DNA from: an uncultured Bacillota bacterium
GTDB lineage: Bacteria > Bacillota > Clostridia > Tissierellales > Tepidimicrobiaceae
Reading direction: 5' to 3'
DNA: 6,703 nucleotides
NCBI GenBank assembly: GCA_937967955.1
Contig: CALBUB010000080.1
Location: 1 to 6,703, forward strand
Shown here: positions 1-6,059 of the stretch, one piece after another
Numbering within the stretch: position 1 is the first letter of the stretch
How the letters are laid out: every line of letters begins with the position of its first letter
Program-made: the position numbers and the translations under genes
Notes under the pieces: model-generated
Database searches by the model: none
What the model saw: the letters and a program-made list of their open reading frames with translations, nothing else
What the model was told of the DNA's origin: nothing

Positions 1-54
1 AGCAGAGGACTGAAAATCCTCGTGTCGGTGGTTCGATTCCGCCTCTGGGCACCA
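1..54 (+). tRNA. tRNA-Phe (GAA), 5' end cut off by the window
   Basis: This is the 3' part of a tRNA gene. The anticodon stem 5-9/17-21 (GAGGA/TCCTC) is perfect and its seven-base loop (10-16, CTGAAAA) presents GAA at 12-14, which reads Phe codons. The T arm (GGTGG, TTCGATT loop, CCGCC) and the 3' acceptor strand TCTGGGC follow. The discriminator A is at 51 and an encoded CCA is at 52-54. The D arm and 5' acceptor strand lie before the window. It is followed 10 bases later by tRNA-Trp, so it is probably part of one tRNA transcript. Confidence 0.93.
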
Positions 55-64
55 AATAAAACGC

Positions 65-140
65 AGGGGTGTAGTTCAGCTGGTAGAACGTCGGTCTCCA
101 AAACCGAATGTCGTGGGTTCGAGTCCTGCCACCCCTGCCA
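65..140 (+). tRNA. tRNA-Trp (CCA)
   Basis: A complete 76-base cloverleaf can be folded. The acceptor stem AGGGGTG (65-71) pairs fully with CACCCCT (130-136), followed by discriminator G137 and an encoded CCA. The anticodon stem TCGGT/ACCGA encloses the loop CTCCAAA, with anticodon CCA at 98-100, which reads UGG. The discriminator G and purine-rich anticodon loop fit bacterial tRNA-Trp. It sits between tRNA-Phe and tRNA-Ile in the array, with no terminator between them. Confidence 0.95.
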
Positions 141-168
141 TCAGGTTCGTATCAACAAACAATAGAAT

Positions 169-245
<77 letters not shown>

Positions 246-250
246 TACGT

Positions 251-327
251 GGGCCTTTAGCTCAGTTGGTTAGAGCGTCCGGCTCATAACCGGCAGGTCC
301 GGGGTTCGAGTCCCTGAAGGCCCACCA
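251..327 (+). tRNA. CAT-anticodon tRNA: Ile2 (lysidine type) or elongator Met
   Basis: A complete 77-base cloverleaf can be folded. The acceptor stem GGGCCTT pairs with AAGGCCC, and the anticodon CAT is at 285-287 in the loop CTCATAA. CCA is encoded at 325-327. It is not an initiator tRNA, because the first acceptor base pair is a normal G-C and the anticodon stem lacks three G-C pairs. The bases C4-G69, C5-G68, U12-A23 and C29-G41 match determinants known for E. coli Ile tRNAs and for TilS recognition of Ile2, and the 5' half resembles Bacillus Ile2. Automatic callers usually label such genes Met. The top anticodon-stem pair (278/294) is a T-C mismatch. Confidence 0.9.
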
Positions 328-330
328 GAA

Positions 331-360
331 AAAAGCAGACTATGAAAATAGTCTGCTTTT
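331..360. terminator. Bidirectional intrinsic terminator
   Basis: A perfect 9-bp stem GCAGACTAT/ATAGTCTGC (335-343 and 348-356) with a GAAA loop is flanked by an A run (329-334) and a T run (357-361). It therefore reads as stem plus U tract from either strand. On the plus strand it ends the tRNA array. On the minus strand it ends the exonuclease gene, whose TAA stop (362-360) touches the flanking T run. Confidence 0.9.
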
Positions 361-1340
361 TATATTACCAATATTAACTTTTCAACAATGTTCTTTATGT
401 TATATATTTCATATATATCTTCAACTTTTAAGAGTATCACATTTTCAGGAGACAAGTATTCAGATAGATCTTTTAACTTGTCCTTTATATCCCAGGAAGA
501 AACATCTATAAATAAACATTCTTTTGTAGGAGTAATCATGCCTTTCCTATATTCAAAGTTTATAAAGAGCCTTTTATCTTCCCAGCGAATGTTAAAATGC
601 TCTCCATAATAAGCTATATTGTTTGATGTAGATGTTTTACAATAAATATTAAACATATCTCCATCACAGAATATATCCTCAATTTGTATTTCTATAAGAT
701 CATTATCCTTTTGTACATGGAAACTTTTAGCTGCATATATATTATCAAATATTTTTAATATATCTATTAAGTAATATAGATCATCATAATTATGTTTTAG
801 TATTTTATCTACTAAATCCTTTTCTTTATTTCTCATATATTTAAAATATAAGTTTATACATTCTTTACCTGAAAGCTTATCTTCCCTATATATTCCTAAA
901 TTTTCTTCAATAGTTTTTAACCTGTAATTTTTAAAGTTTAGGTAGGAATGATGCTTTTTTACTTCTTTATATATATCAAAACTAGAAAGCTTATCAAAGT
1001 TATTTTTTATGCCATATTTATCCATCCTATACTTAATAAAAGGAATATCAAAACTTTCCCCATTGAAGGTGATTAGAGTTTTAAAATTACTAATAAAATT
1101 ATTGGTCCATTGTAAAATCTGTTTTTCTTCATCTATACTTTCAGCAAAACATTGAGTTATGGTCCACTGCAAGCTGTTAGCATCAAAGTATAAAAAGCCT
1201 ATTAGGTAAACAGAATTATTAGCCCTATTTAGTCCCGTGGTTTCAATATCAAAAAAACAAGTAGTTCCAGTAGGAAAATTTTGTTTAAAAATAAGAGAAA
1301 TATCTTTTTTGTCTTTTAATACATAATTGAATATATGCAT
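360..1340 (-). CDS. YprB-type DEDD exonuclease / RNase H-like domain protein
   Basis: Numbering here is from the GTG codon at 1346. The N-terminal ~200 residues are a DnaQ-like RNase H fold of the YprB (RNase_H_2) type. Exo I is FFDIETTGL with D33 and E35. Exo II is FNGESFDIPF with D100. Exo III is HNYDDL, ending at D189. Together these give the four acidic residues that bind two metal ions for 3'-5' phosphodiester cleavage. The family usually has Tyr where H185 stands. Residues ~200-328 are a further region I do not recognise. No signal peptide or membrane segment is visible, so it is probably cytosolic. I prefer the ATG at 1340 (326 residues): AAAGGA at 1355-1350 lies 9 bases before it but only 3 before the GTG at 1346. 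The native substrate (DNA or RNA) is not established. It stands alone on its strand between two terminators or promoters. Confidence 0.85.
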   Translation of the reverse strand: MHIFNYVLKDKKDISLIFKQNFPTGTTCFFDIETTGLNRANNSVYLIGFLYFDANSLQWTITQCFAESIDEEKQILQWTNNFISNFKTLITFNGESFDIPFIKYRMDKYGIKNNFDKLSSFDIYKEVKKHHSYLNFKNYRLKTIEENLGIYREDKLSGKECINLYFKYMRNKEKDLVDKILKHNYDDLYYLIDILKIFDNIYAAKSFHVQKDNDLIEIQIEDIFCDGDMFNIYCKTSTSNNIAYYGEHFNIRWEDKRLFINFEYRKGMITPTKECLFIDVSSWDIKDKLKDLSEYLSPENVILLKVEDIYEIYNIKNIVEKLILVI

Positions 1341-1353
1341 ATCCACACATCCT

Positions 1354-1381
1354 TTGATGTGATATAATAATCCTGTATAAG
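1354..1381 (+). promoter_or_regulatory. Candidate sigma-A promoter for the 492-residue protein gene
   Basis: TTGATG (1354-1359) and TATAAG (1376-1381) are separated by 16 bases, close to the vegetative consensus, and would give a leader of about 50 bases before the ATG at 1440. A perfect TATAAT also occurs at 1363-1368 but has no good -35 partner. In DNA this AT-rich, such matches can arise by chance. The divergent exonuclease gene must also have its promoter in 1356-1420, but no convincing pair was found there. Confidence 0.35.
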
Positions 1382-1393
1382 TAATCTTCTTTT

Positions 1394-1406
1394 ATTGTAA
1401 CACAAT
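1394..1406. promoter_or_regulatory. Short inverted repeat in the divergent intergenic region
   Basis: ATTGT-AAC-ACAAT is a perfect 5-bp inverted repeat with a three-base centre. It lies between two divergent genes, where an operator could act on both promoters. No regulator gene is nearby and the repeat is short, so it may be chance. Confidence 0.2.
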
Positions 1407-1439
1407 AGGCTATTTCAATCTACCGAAAGGAGCATACAA

Positions 1440-2918
1440 ATGGAACAAAGACAAAATTCCATAGAAAGATTAAATTTAGAGACCTTATCAAATGATGAAG
1501 TAGAAAGAATTTTGCTGGATATGAATGAAGAACAACTGTCTATTATAAGGGATATGGCCTATCATTACTTGTTTAATAATACACTAGAAATATTAAATCT
1601 ATTAAAAAATCAAAAGTTACTAACAGAATTTGCTTTAGAAACTGGGGAGAAAGAAAAAATATTAAAGGTTTGTAAAGGAGTAATTGAATTATTTAAAGAC
1701 TATCATACTAAGCTATCAGATGAGGATAGGAAGGATAAAATTGATTTTTTAATTGGCTTAAGAAAGAAACTATATGATTTATATATTGCTTTATATGGCT
1801 ATGAGATAGAAAAGTCTTACATAAAAGAAATGTATGAGTATGAAATTATGAAGGAGAGCTGGAGTAAGTCTTATGGGCACATAAGGGTAGATAAAAGGGA
1901 TATAGACCAAGTGATTAATAGAATACAATACTTATTAAATAAAAAGAAAGTAAACCAGTTTGCTTTTGTAGATATAGTTTCTAATATATTGAGCATAATT
2001 CCTTTTAGGTTGAGTAAACACAAATATTTAGATGTTGTGAAAGCAACCCTTGTTAGAAACTTTATGGGCCAGCCTGTAAGTTTAGTGGAAAACCAAATGG
2101 AAATCTATAAAATGATATTTAATAGTAGATTGGTAGGAAGCTTTGGTGTATTATTTGATAATTACTTTACCCAAATACAAAAGTACAATACTGTTAATCT
2201 AAAAGAAAAATCCCAAGATGGATTAGAAGCCGACTTAAAAGAGATTACTAAAATATATTTTGAAATAAATAAATTGAGATTCTTCATACAAAATATAGGC
2301 GTAATCATAAATCGCTTAATAGCCCTTTATTTATCCTTAGAAAAAATTCCTGCTACAAATGAGTTTAACAATTTCTTTAACAGGTGGAAGCAGTTTGAAG
2401 ATGAGATGGATGAAAAATTATTAGAAAGCCTATTAAAAATTTCAGATGAGAAATGGGCTAAAAAAGAAAAAGAACTATTAGACAAGGTACAACCTTTTGA
2501 GAAGGTTGTTCAAGAAGCCATAAAAAGGGGAATAATACAGGATAACATTATTGATAAAGATGTGAAATATACAAGGGAACTTTTGTTATACTATAACGAT
2601 ATAAACTTTACCAAGTATGAAGCCTTATTCCCTGCTTCTCATGAAATTATAGAAAAGGATTATCTAGAGCATCTAGTAGATAATCTAGTACAGTATATTG
2701 ATAGAAATATTCAAAATATGGGCAGTTTAGAGAGAAAATTTAGAATGAGACGTTTACTTGCCTCCATAGAACTACCCTTTAAGGATATTGGAGAATTCTT
2801 ATCATTCTTAAAGTACTCTTTAGATGACAAAATTGTATCCAGTGGGGAATTAGTATTCTGCTTAGGAGAGATAAACCAAATAATAGATACCTACGAACAG
2901 TTATCTGAAAGGCATTAA
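1440..2918 (+). CDS. Unrecognised 492-residue helical cytosolic protein
   Basis: I do not recognise this protein. The start is well supported: AAAGGAG at 1426-1432 lies 7 bases before the ATG. The sequence is rich in Lys, Glu, Leu and Ile with frequent charged heptad-like stretches, and suggests an almost wholly alpha-helical, soluble protein. Helical stretches are visible around residues 15-90, 95-140, 265-300 and 315-365. There is no signal peptide, no clear membrane segment, no P-loop, no zinc motif and only two cysteines (C78, C474). The long charged helices suit a scaffold, adaptor or nucleic-acid-associated role, but nothing proves any of these. It appears to be transcribed alone: divergent from the exonuclease gene, with its own terminator at its stop codon. 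Base composition matches its neighbours, so recent transfer is not suggested. Confidence 0.85.
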   Translation: MEQRQNSIERLNLETLSNDEVERILLDMNEEQLSIIRDMAYHYLFNNTLEILNLLKNQKLLTEFALETGEKEKILKVCKGVIELFKDYHTKLSDEDRKDKIDFLIGLRKKLYDLYIALYGYEIEKSYIKEMYEYEIMKESWSKSYGHIRVDKRDIDQVINRIQYLLNKKKVNQFAFVDIVSNILSIIPFRLSKHKYLDVVKATLVRNFMGQPVSLVENQMEIYKMIFNSRLVGSFGVLFDNYFTQIQKYNTVNLKEKSQDGLEADLKEITKIYFEINKLRFFIQNIGVIINRLIALYLSLEKIPATNEFNNFFNRWKQFEDEMDEKLLESLLKISDEKWAKKEKELLDKVQPFEKVVQEAIKRGIIQDNIIDKDVKYTRELLLYYNDINFTKYEALFPASHEIIEKDYLEHLVDNLVQYIDRNIQNMGSLERKFRMRRLLASIELPFKDIGEFLSFLKYSLDDKIVSSGELVFCLGEINQIIDTYEQLSERH

Positions 2919-2934
2919 TGCCTTTCTTTTTTTT
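2907..2934 (+). terminator. Intrinsic terminator overlapping the stop codon of the preceding gene
   Basis: A perfect 20-base palindrome (2907-2926, half-site GAAAGGCATT) is followed by eight T residues (2927-2934). The stop codon TAA (2916-2918) lies at the centre of the palindrome, so the last three sense codons (Glu-Arg-His) form the left arm of the stem. A ribosome reaching the stop would cover the hairpin, which may tie termination to translation. Confidence 0.88.
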
Positions 2935-2981
2935 ATTATTATATTTTCTCTTTTTTGGTCAATAATAACCTAATGTAGATT

Positions 2982-2989
2982 GGAGGAGG
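2982..2989 (+). promoter_or_regulatory. Strong ribosome binding site of the three-gene operon
   Basis: GGAGGAGG stands 4 to 7 bases before the ATG at 2994, depending on which GGAGG repeat pairs with 16S rRNA. It fixes the start of the first operon gene. No convincing promoter is visible in the 47 bases between the upstream T run and this site. The best match, TTGGTC at 2955-2960 with TAGATT at 2976-2981, has only 15 bases of spacing. Confidence 0.75.
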
Positions 2990-2993
2990 ATAT

Positions 2994-3995
2994 ATGAGAT
3001 TAAAAGTAGGAATACCAAGAGGTATGTTTTATTTCGACTATTATTTTTTATGGAAAAAATTCTTTAATAATTTAGATGTAGATGTGGTGGTATCACCTAA
3101 AACCAACAAAGCCATATTAAACAAGGGGACAGAGTTGTGTGTAGATGAAGCTTGTCTGCCTATTAAAATCTACCACGGCCATGTGGATTATTTAAAGGAC
3201 AAAGTAGGTTATATTTTTATTCCTAAGATGACTAGCATTTATAAAAAGGAATACTGCTGTCCCAAACATTTAGGCCTTCCTGATATGATAAAGCACAGTT
3301 TAAAAGATTTACCTCCAATAATAGATACTCAGGTAAATCTAAGAAAATCTGATGCTAATTTAAAAAAGTTTGCCATGGATGTAGGCAAGCATTTTGGCAT
3401 AAGCTCAAGGAAAGCAGTAAAAGCATTCAATGAGGCTTACAAAGAATATGAAGCTTACATAGAAATGCTTACCTCTAAAGTCATTCCAATAGATGTCAAT
3501 AAAAGATATAATGACATGGCCTTTATAACCAATATTAAAAAAGAAAGATATGGGAGAAAAATATTAGTTTTAGGCCATTCTTATAATGTCTATGACCATT
3601 ACATAAATATGGATTTAATAAAAAAGCTCAACAATAGGGGCTATGATGTAATAACTGCAGAGTTAATAGATGAAAATAGGGCAAGAGAATATGCCTCTAA
3701 ACTACCAAAGAGGATGTTTTGGACCCACGGACAGAGAATAGTAGGAGGGGCTTATTACTTAATAGAAGAAAAAATTATCAGCGGGATAATGTATATTTCT
3801 GCTTTTGGCTGTGGACTTGATTCTGTACTTATGGATTTAGTAGAAAGGAAGGCAAAAGAAAACAATATCCCCTATACACTGCTTACCATAGATGAACAAA
3901 CGGGAGAAGCAGGTATAAACACAAGGATTGAAGCTTTTATAGATATGTTAGAATGGAGGAATAGGGATGAAGCTGACATTTCCACACATGGGTAA
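2994..3995 (+). CDS. DUF2229 / 2-hydroxyacyl-CoA dehydratase-like subunit (COG3580 type)
   Basis: The 333-residue protein starts with KVGIPRGMFYFDYYFLW, typical of acyl-CoA dehydratase activase-related (DUF2229) proteins. These are homologous to the subunits of 2-hydroxyglutaryl-CoA dehydratase. It should act in the cytosol as an iron-sulfur subunit reduced by the ATPase activase encoded two genes on. Cysteines are C49, C54 (in EACLPIK), C88/C89 (in EYCCPKH) and C273 (in FGCGLD). The positions 54, 88 and 273 have the order and rough spacing of the three cluster ligands in dehydratase subunits. The C-terminal signature IDEQTGEAGINTRIEAFID (299-317) recurs in the next gene's product, so the two are paralogues and probably form a heterodimer. 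It overlaps the next gene by 29 bp. The substrate is unknown, and a true dehydratase activity is not shown. Confidence 0.88.
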   Translation: MRLKVGIPRGMFYFDYYFLWKKFFNNLDVDVVVSPKTNKAILNKGTELCVDEACLPIKIYHGHVDYLKDKVGYIFIPKMTSIYKKEYCCPKHLGLPDMIKHSLKDLPPIIDTQVNLRKSDANLKKFAMDVGKHFGISSRKAVKAFNEAYKEYEAYIEMLTSKVIPIDVNKRYNDMAFITNIKKERYGRKILVLGHSYNVYDHYINMDLIKKLNNRGYDVITAELIDENRAREYASKLPKRMFWTHGQRIVGGAYYLIEEKIISGIMYISAFGCGLDSVLMDLVERKAKENNIPYTLLTIDEQTGEAGINTRIEAFIDMLEWRNRDEADISTHG

Positions 3996-5058
3996 TGTTT
4001 ATATTGCCGCTAAAGCTTTTCTTGAAGAGTTAGGGCAAAAGGTAATACCACCTCCAAGAACTAGTAACAAAACCTTAGAGATTGGTACTAAATATTCTCA
4101 AGAAACCATATGTTTACCCTTAAAGGTGATGATAGGAAATTTTGTAGAAAGTATAGAAAAAGGTGCTGATACCATTTTGCTAACTGGAAGCTGTGGTCCC
4201 TGCAGATATGGTTTTTATTCAGTTCTTGAAAAGCATATATTGGCAGATTTAGGCTATGATGTAGACTTTATAGTGTTAGACCCAATAGGAGAAGGGCTCG
4301 ACAAACTGAAGAAAAATGTCTATAAGCTATTTAATTCAAGAAATATGAAGGATGTTATTGAAGCAGCTAAATTAGGCTGGAAGCTGATAAAAAAAGCTGA
4401 TTATATAACAGCTCTATCCAATAGGAAAAGAGCTTATGCTGTTAATAGCTATGAAGTAGATATGATTATGGACAATTACTTAAAGGAAGTAGAAAATACA
4501 TTTGGTGCCCAGGAAATGATGGAGCTTATGGATTCAGCTATTGAAAAGTTAAACAAGGTAAAAATAAAAGATAATTTTACCCCAATTAAGATTGGCTTAA
4601 TAGGAGAAATATATACAGTAATAGAACCTTTTGTTAACTTAGAAATAGAAAGAAAGCTAGGACATATGGGAGTGTTAGTAGAAAAGTCCCTTACTCCCTC
4701 CATATGGGTGGAACACCATATTAAAAGTTTCCCCTTTGGTTCTAAAACGGAAAGGTTAAAATATGAACTTGCAAAGCCCTATTTAAAAACGGCAGTTGGT
4801 GGCCATGGACGGGAAACTGTTGGTTCTGCCGTATACTATGCTAAAAATGGTTTTGATGGAGCAATACAATTACTACCCCTTAACTGTATGCCTGAAATAG
4901 TAGCTAAAAGCATTTTACCTAATGTAAGCAAAGACTATGAATTTCCCATAATGACTCTAATAATCGATGAAATGACAGGGGAAGCAGGTTATATGACAAG
5001 GCTTGAAGCCTTTATTGATTTACTTAAGAGAAAAAGGAGGAAAGTTGTTAATGGATAG
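3967..5058 (+). CDS. 2-hydroxyacyl-CoA dehydratase-like subunit (COG3581 type)
   Basis: The 363-residue protein begins MKLTFPHMGNVYIAAK, the usual start of COG3581 proteins. This supports the ATG at 3967 although it lies 29 bp inside the preceding gene; GGAGG at 3955-3959 is 7 bases before it. Cysteines are C49 (in ETICLPLK), C76 and C79 (in GSCGPCRYGF) and C307 (in LNCMPE). They line up with C54, C88/89 and C273 of the preceding protein and fit three ligands of one [4Fe-4S] cluster. The signature IDEMTGEAGYMTRLEAFID (333-351) is shared with that paralogue, and the GGHGRETVGSAVYY region (278-291) matches its GQRIVGGAYYL. It is a likely partner in a heterodimeric iron-sulfur enzyme reduced by the activase. 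It ends 8 bp inside the activase gene. The reaction is not determined by the sequence. Confidence 0.88.
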   Translation: MKLTFPHMGNVYIAAKAFLEELGQKVIPPPRTSNKTLEIGTKYSQETICLPLKVMIGNFVESIEKGADTILLTGSCGPCRYGFYSVLEKHILADLGYDVDFIVLDPIGEGLDKLKKNVYKLFNSRNMKDVIEAAKLGWKLIKKADYITALSNRKRAYAVNSYEVDMIMDNYLKEVENTFGAQEMMELMDSAIEKLNKVKIKDNFTPIKIGLIGEIYTVIEPFVNLEIERKLGHMGVLVEKSLTPSIWVEHHIKSFPFGSKTERLKYELAKPYLKTAVGGHGRETVGSAVYYAKNGFDGAIQLLPLNCMPEIVAKSILPNVSKDYEFPIMTLIIDEMTGEAGYMTRLEAFIDLLKRKRRKVVNG

Positions 5059-6031
5059 ATACTATATGGGTATTGATGTAGGCTCTGTAAGTACTAATAT
5101 AATTCTAATGGATGAAGGAAAGAATGTATGTTACAAAAAATATTTACGAACCCAAGGAAGGCCTATTGAAATGTTAAAAGAAGGGATTCGAGAAATGGTA
5201 AAGGATATTGGAGAAGTGGAGATTGCAGGAGTTGGTGCAACAGGAAGTGGTAGATATTTAGCCAATATAATAGTTGGGGCAGATATAGTAAAAAATGAGA
5301 TAACAGCCCATGCAATAGCTGGCCTAAATTTCAATCCAAATGTTAGAACCATTATTGAAATAGGAGGCCAGGATTCAAAGATAATCATATTAAGGGATGG
5401 GATAGTTGTAGATTTTGCCATGAATACTGTATGTGCAGCTGGTACTGGTTCCTTTTTAGATAGGCAAGCTGCCAGATTAGGTATAGATATAAGTGAGTTT
5501 GGAAGTCTAGCCCTTAAATCTAAAAGCCCTGTTAGAATAGCAGGCCGATGTGCTGTATTTGCCGAATCGGATATGATACATAAGCAGCAATTAGGACATA
5601 ATCAGGCTGATATTGCAAAAGGTTTATGCGATGCCTTAGTAAGGAATTATTTAAGTAATGTGGGAAAGGGTAAGGAGATACTTGGGCCAATACTATTCCA
5701 AGGGGGAGTGGCAGCTAATATAGGAATAAAGAAGGCCTTTGAAGAGTCTCTTAATATGGACATTATAGTTCCAGATAATTTTGATGTAATGGGGGCAATA
5801 GGGGCTGCTATTCTTGCCCAAGAAGAAATGAAAAACAAAAAGAGGACCAGCTTTAGAGGTTTCCATATTCACAATATGGCTTATAATGTTAATGGTTTTG
5901 AGTGTAATGGTTGTTCAAACAGATGCGAAGTAGTAGAAATAAGGGATGAAATAAAAGTACTAGCCAGATATGGAGACAAATGTGGTAAATGGTCCAACTT
6001 TATAGAAGATGATAGCACTAAATTGGCATAA
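5051..6031 (+). CDS. BadF/BadG/BcrA/HgdC-type ATP-dependent activase with extra C-terminal cysteines
   Basis: The 326-residue protein is an ASKHA-fold ATPase of the CoA-dehydratase activase family (COG1924). It shows the phosphate-1 motif GIDVGSVSTN (7-16), GATGSGR (62-68), IEIGGQDSK (102-110), and both ligand motifs for the [4Fe-4S] cluster that bridges the homodimer in HgdC: NTVCAAGTG with C128 and GRCAVFAESD with C167. ATP hydrolysis would drive an electron at very low potential into the partner enzyme encoded just upstream. Family members such as HgdC have about 260 residues. This protein adds ~60, with C285-x2-C288-x3-C292 and C311, possibly a further metal site. The start at 5051 is chosen because AGGAGG (5035-5040) lies 10 bases before it and the family begins here; an upstream in-frame ATG at 5003 lies inside the preceding gene and has no suitable ribosome site. 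The 8-bp overlap with that gene suggests coupled translation. Confidence 0.93.
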   Translation: MDRYYMGIDVGSVSTNIILMDEGKNVCYKKYLRTQGRPIEMLKEGIREMVKDIGEVEIAGVGATGSGRYLANIIVGADIVKNEITAHAIAGLNFNPNVRTIIEIGGQDSKIIILRDGIVVDFAMNTVCAAGTGSFLDRQAARLGIDISEFGSLALKSKSPVRIAGRCAVFAESDMIHKQQLGHNQADIAKGLCDALVRNYLSNVGKGKEILGPILFQGGVAANIGIKKAFEESLNMDIIVPDNFDVMGAIGAAILAQEEMKNKKRTSFRGFHIHNMAYNVNGFECNGCSNRCEVVEIRDEIKVLARYGDKCGKWSNFIEDDSTKLA

Positions 6032-6033
6032 AT

Positions 6034-6059
6034 ATAGGCGTTCAATTTTGAACGCCTAT
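6034..6059. terminator. Hairpin between convergent genes, weak terminator
   Basis: An 11-bp perfect stem ATAGGCGTTCA/TGAACGCCTAT (6034-6044 and 6049-6059) with an ATTT loop sits 2 bases after the activase stop. It touches the TAA stop of the minus-strand gene (6061-6059). Neither side carries a good T run: TATATATCC follows on the plus strand and TTTATGCC on the minus. It probably serves both convergent transcripts, as terminator or as 3'-end protection. Confidence 0.65.

Noticed and set aside
55..168. Short tRNA spacers (55-64 and 141-168) as an attachment site or small RNA
   Set aside because: No repeat of a tRNA 3' end, no integrase gene and no stable hairpin was seen in or near the spacers.
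388..609. Plus-strand open frame of 73 codons
   Set aside because: It lies antisense within the exonuclease gene, has no ribosome site and resembles no protein; it is a shadow of the AT-rich coding strand.
4476..4703. Minus-strand open frame inside the second dehydratase-like gene
   Set aside because: It is antisense to a gene with clear family motifs and has no ribosome site.
5003..5050. Upstream ATG as start of the activase
   Set aside because: It would add 16 residues not seen in the family and lies within the preceding gene, whereas the ATG at 5051 has AGGAGG at a good distance and begins right before the GIDVGS motif.
5131..5838. Two minus-strand open frames (5131-5421 and 5647-5838) inside the activase gene
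   Set aside because: Both are antisense to well-conserved activase motifs; their hydrophobic, Pro- and Ser-rich translations are typical of antisense frames.
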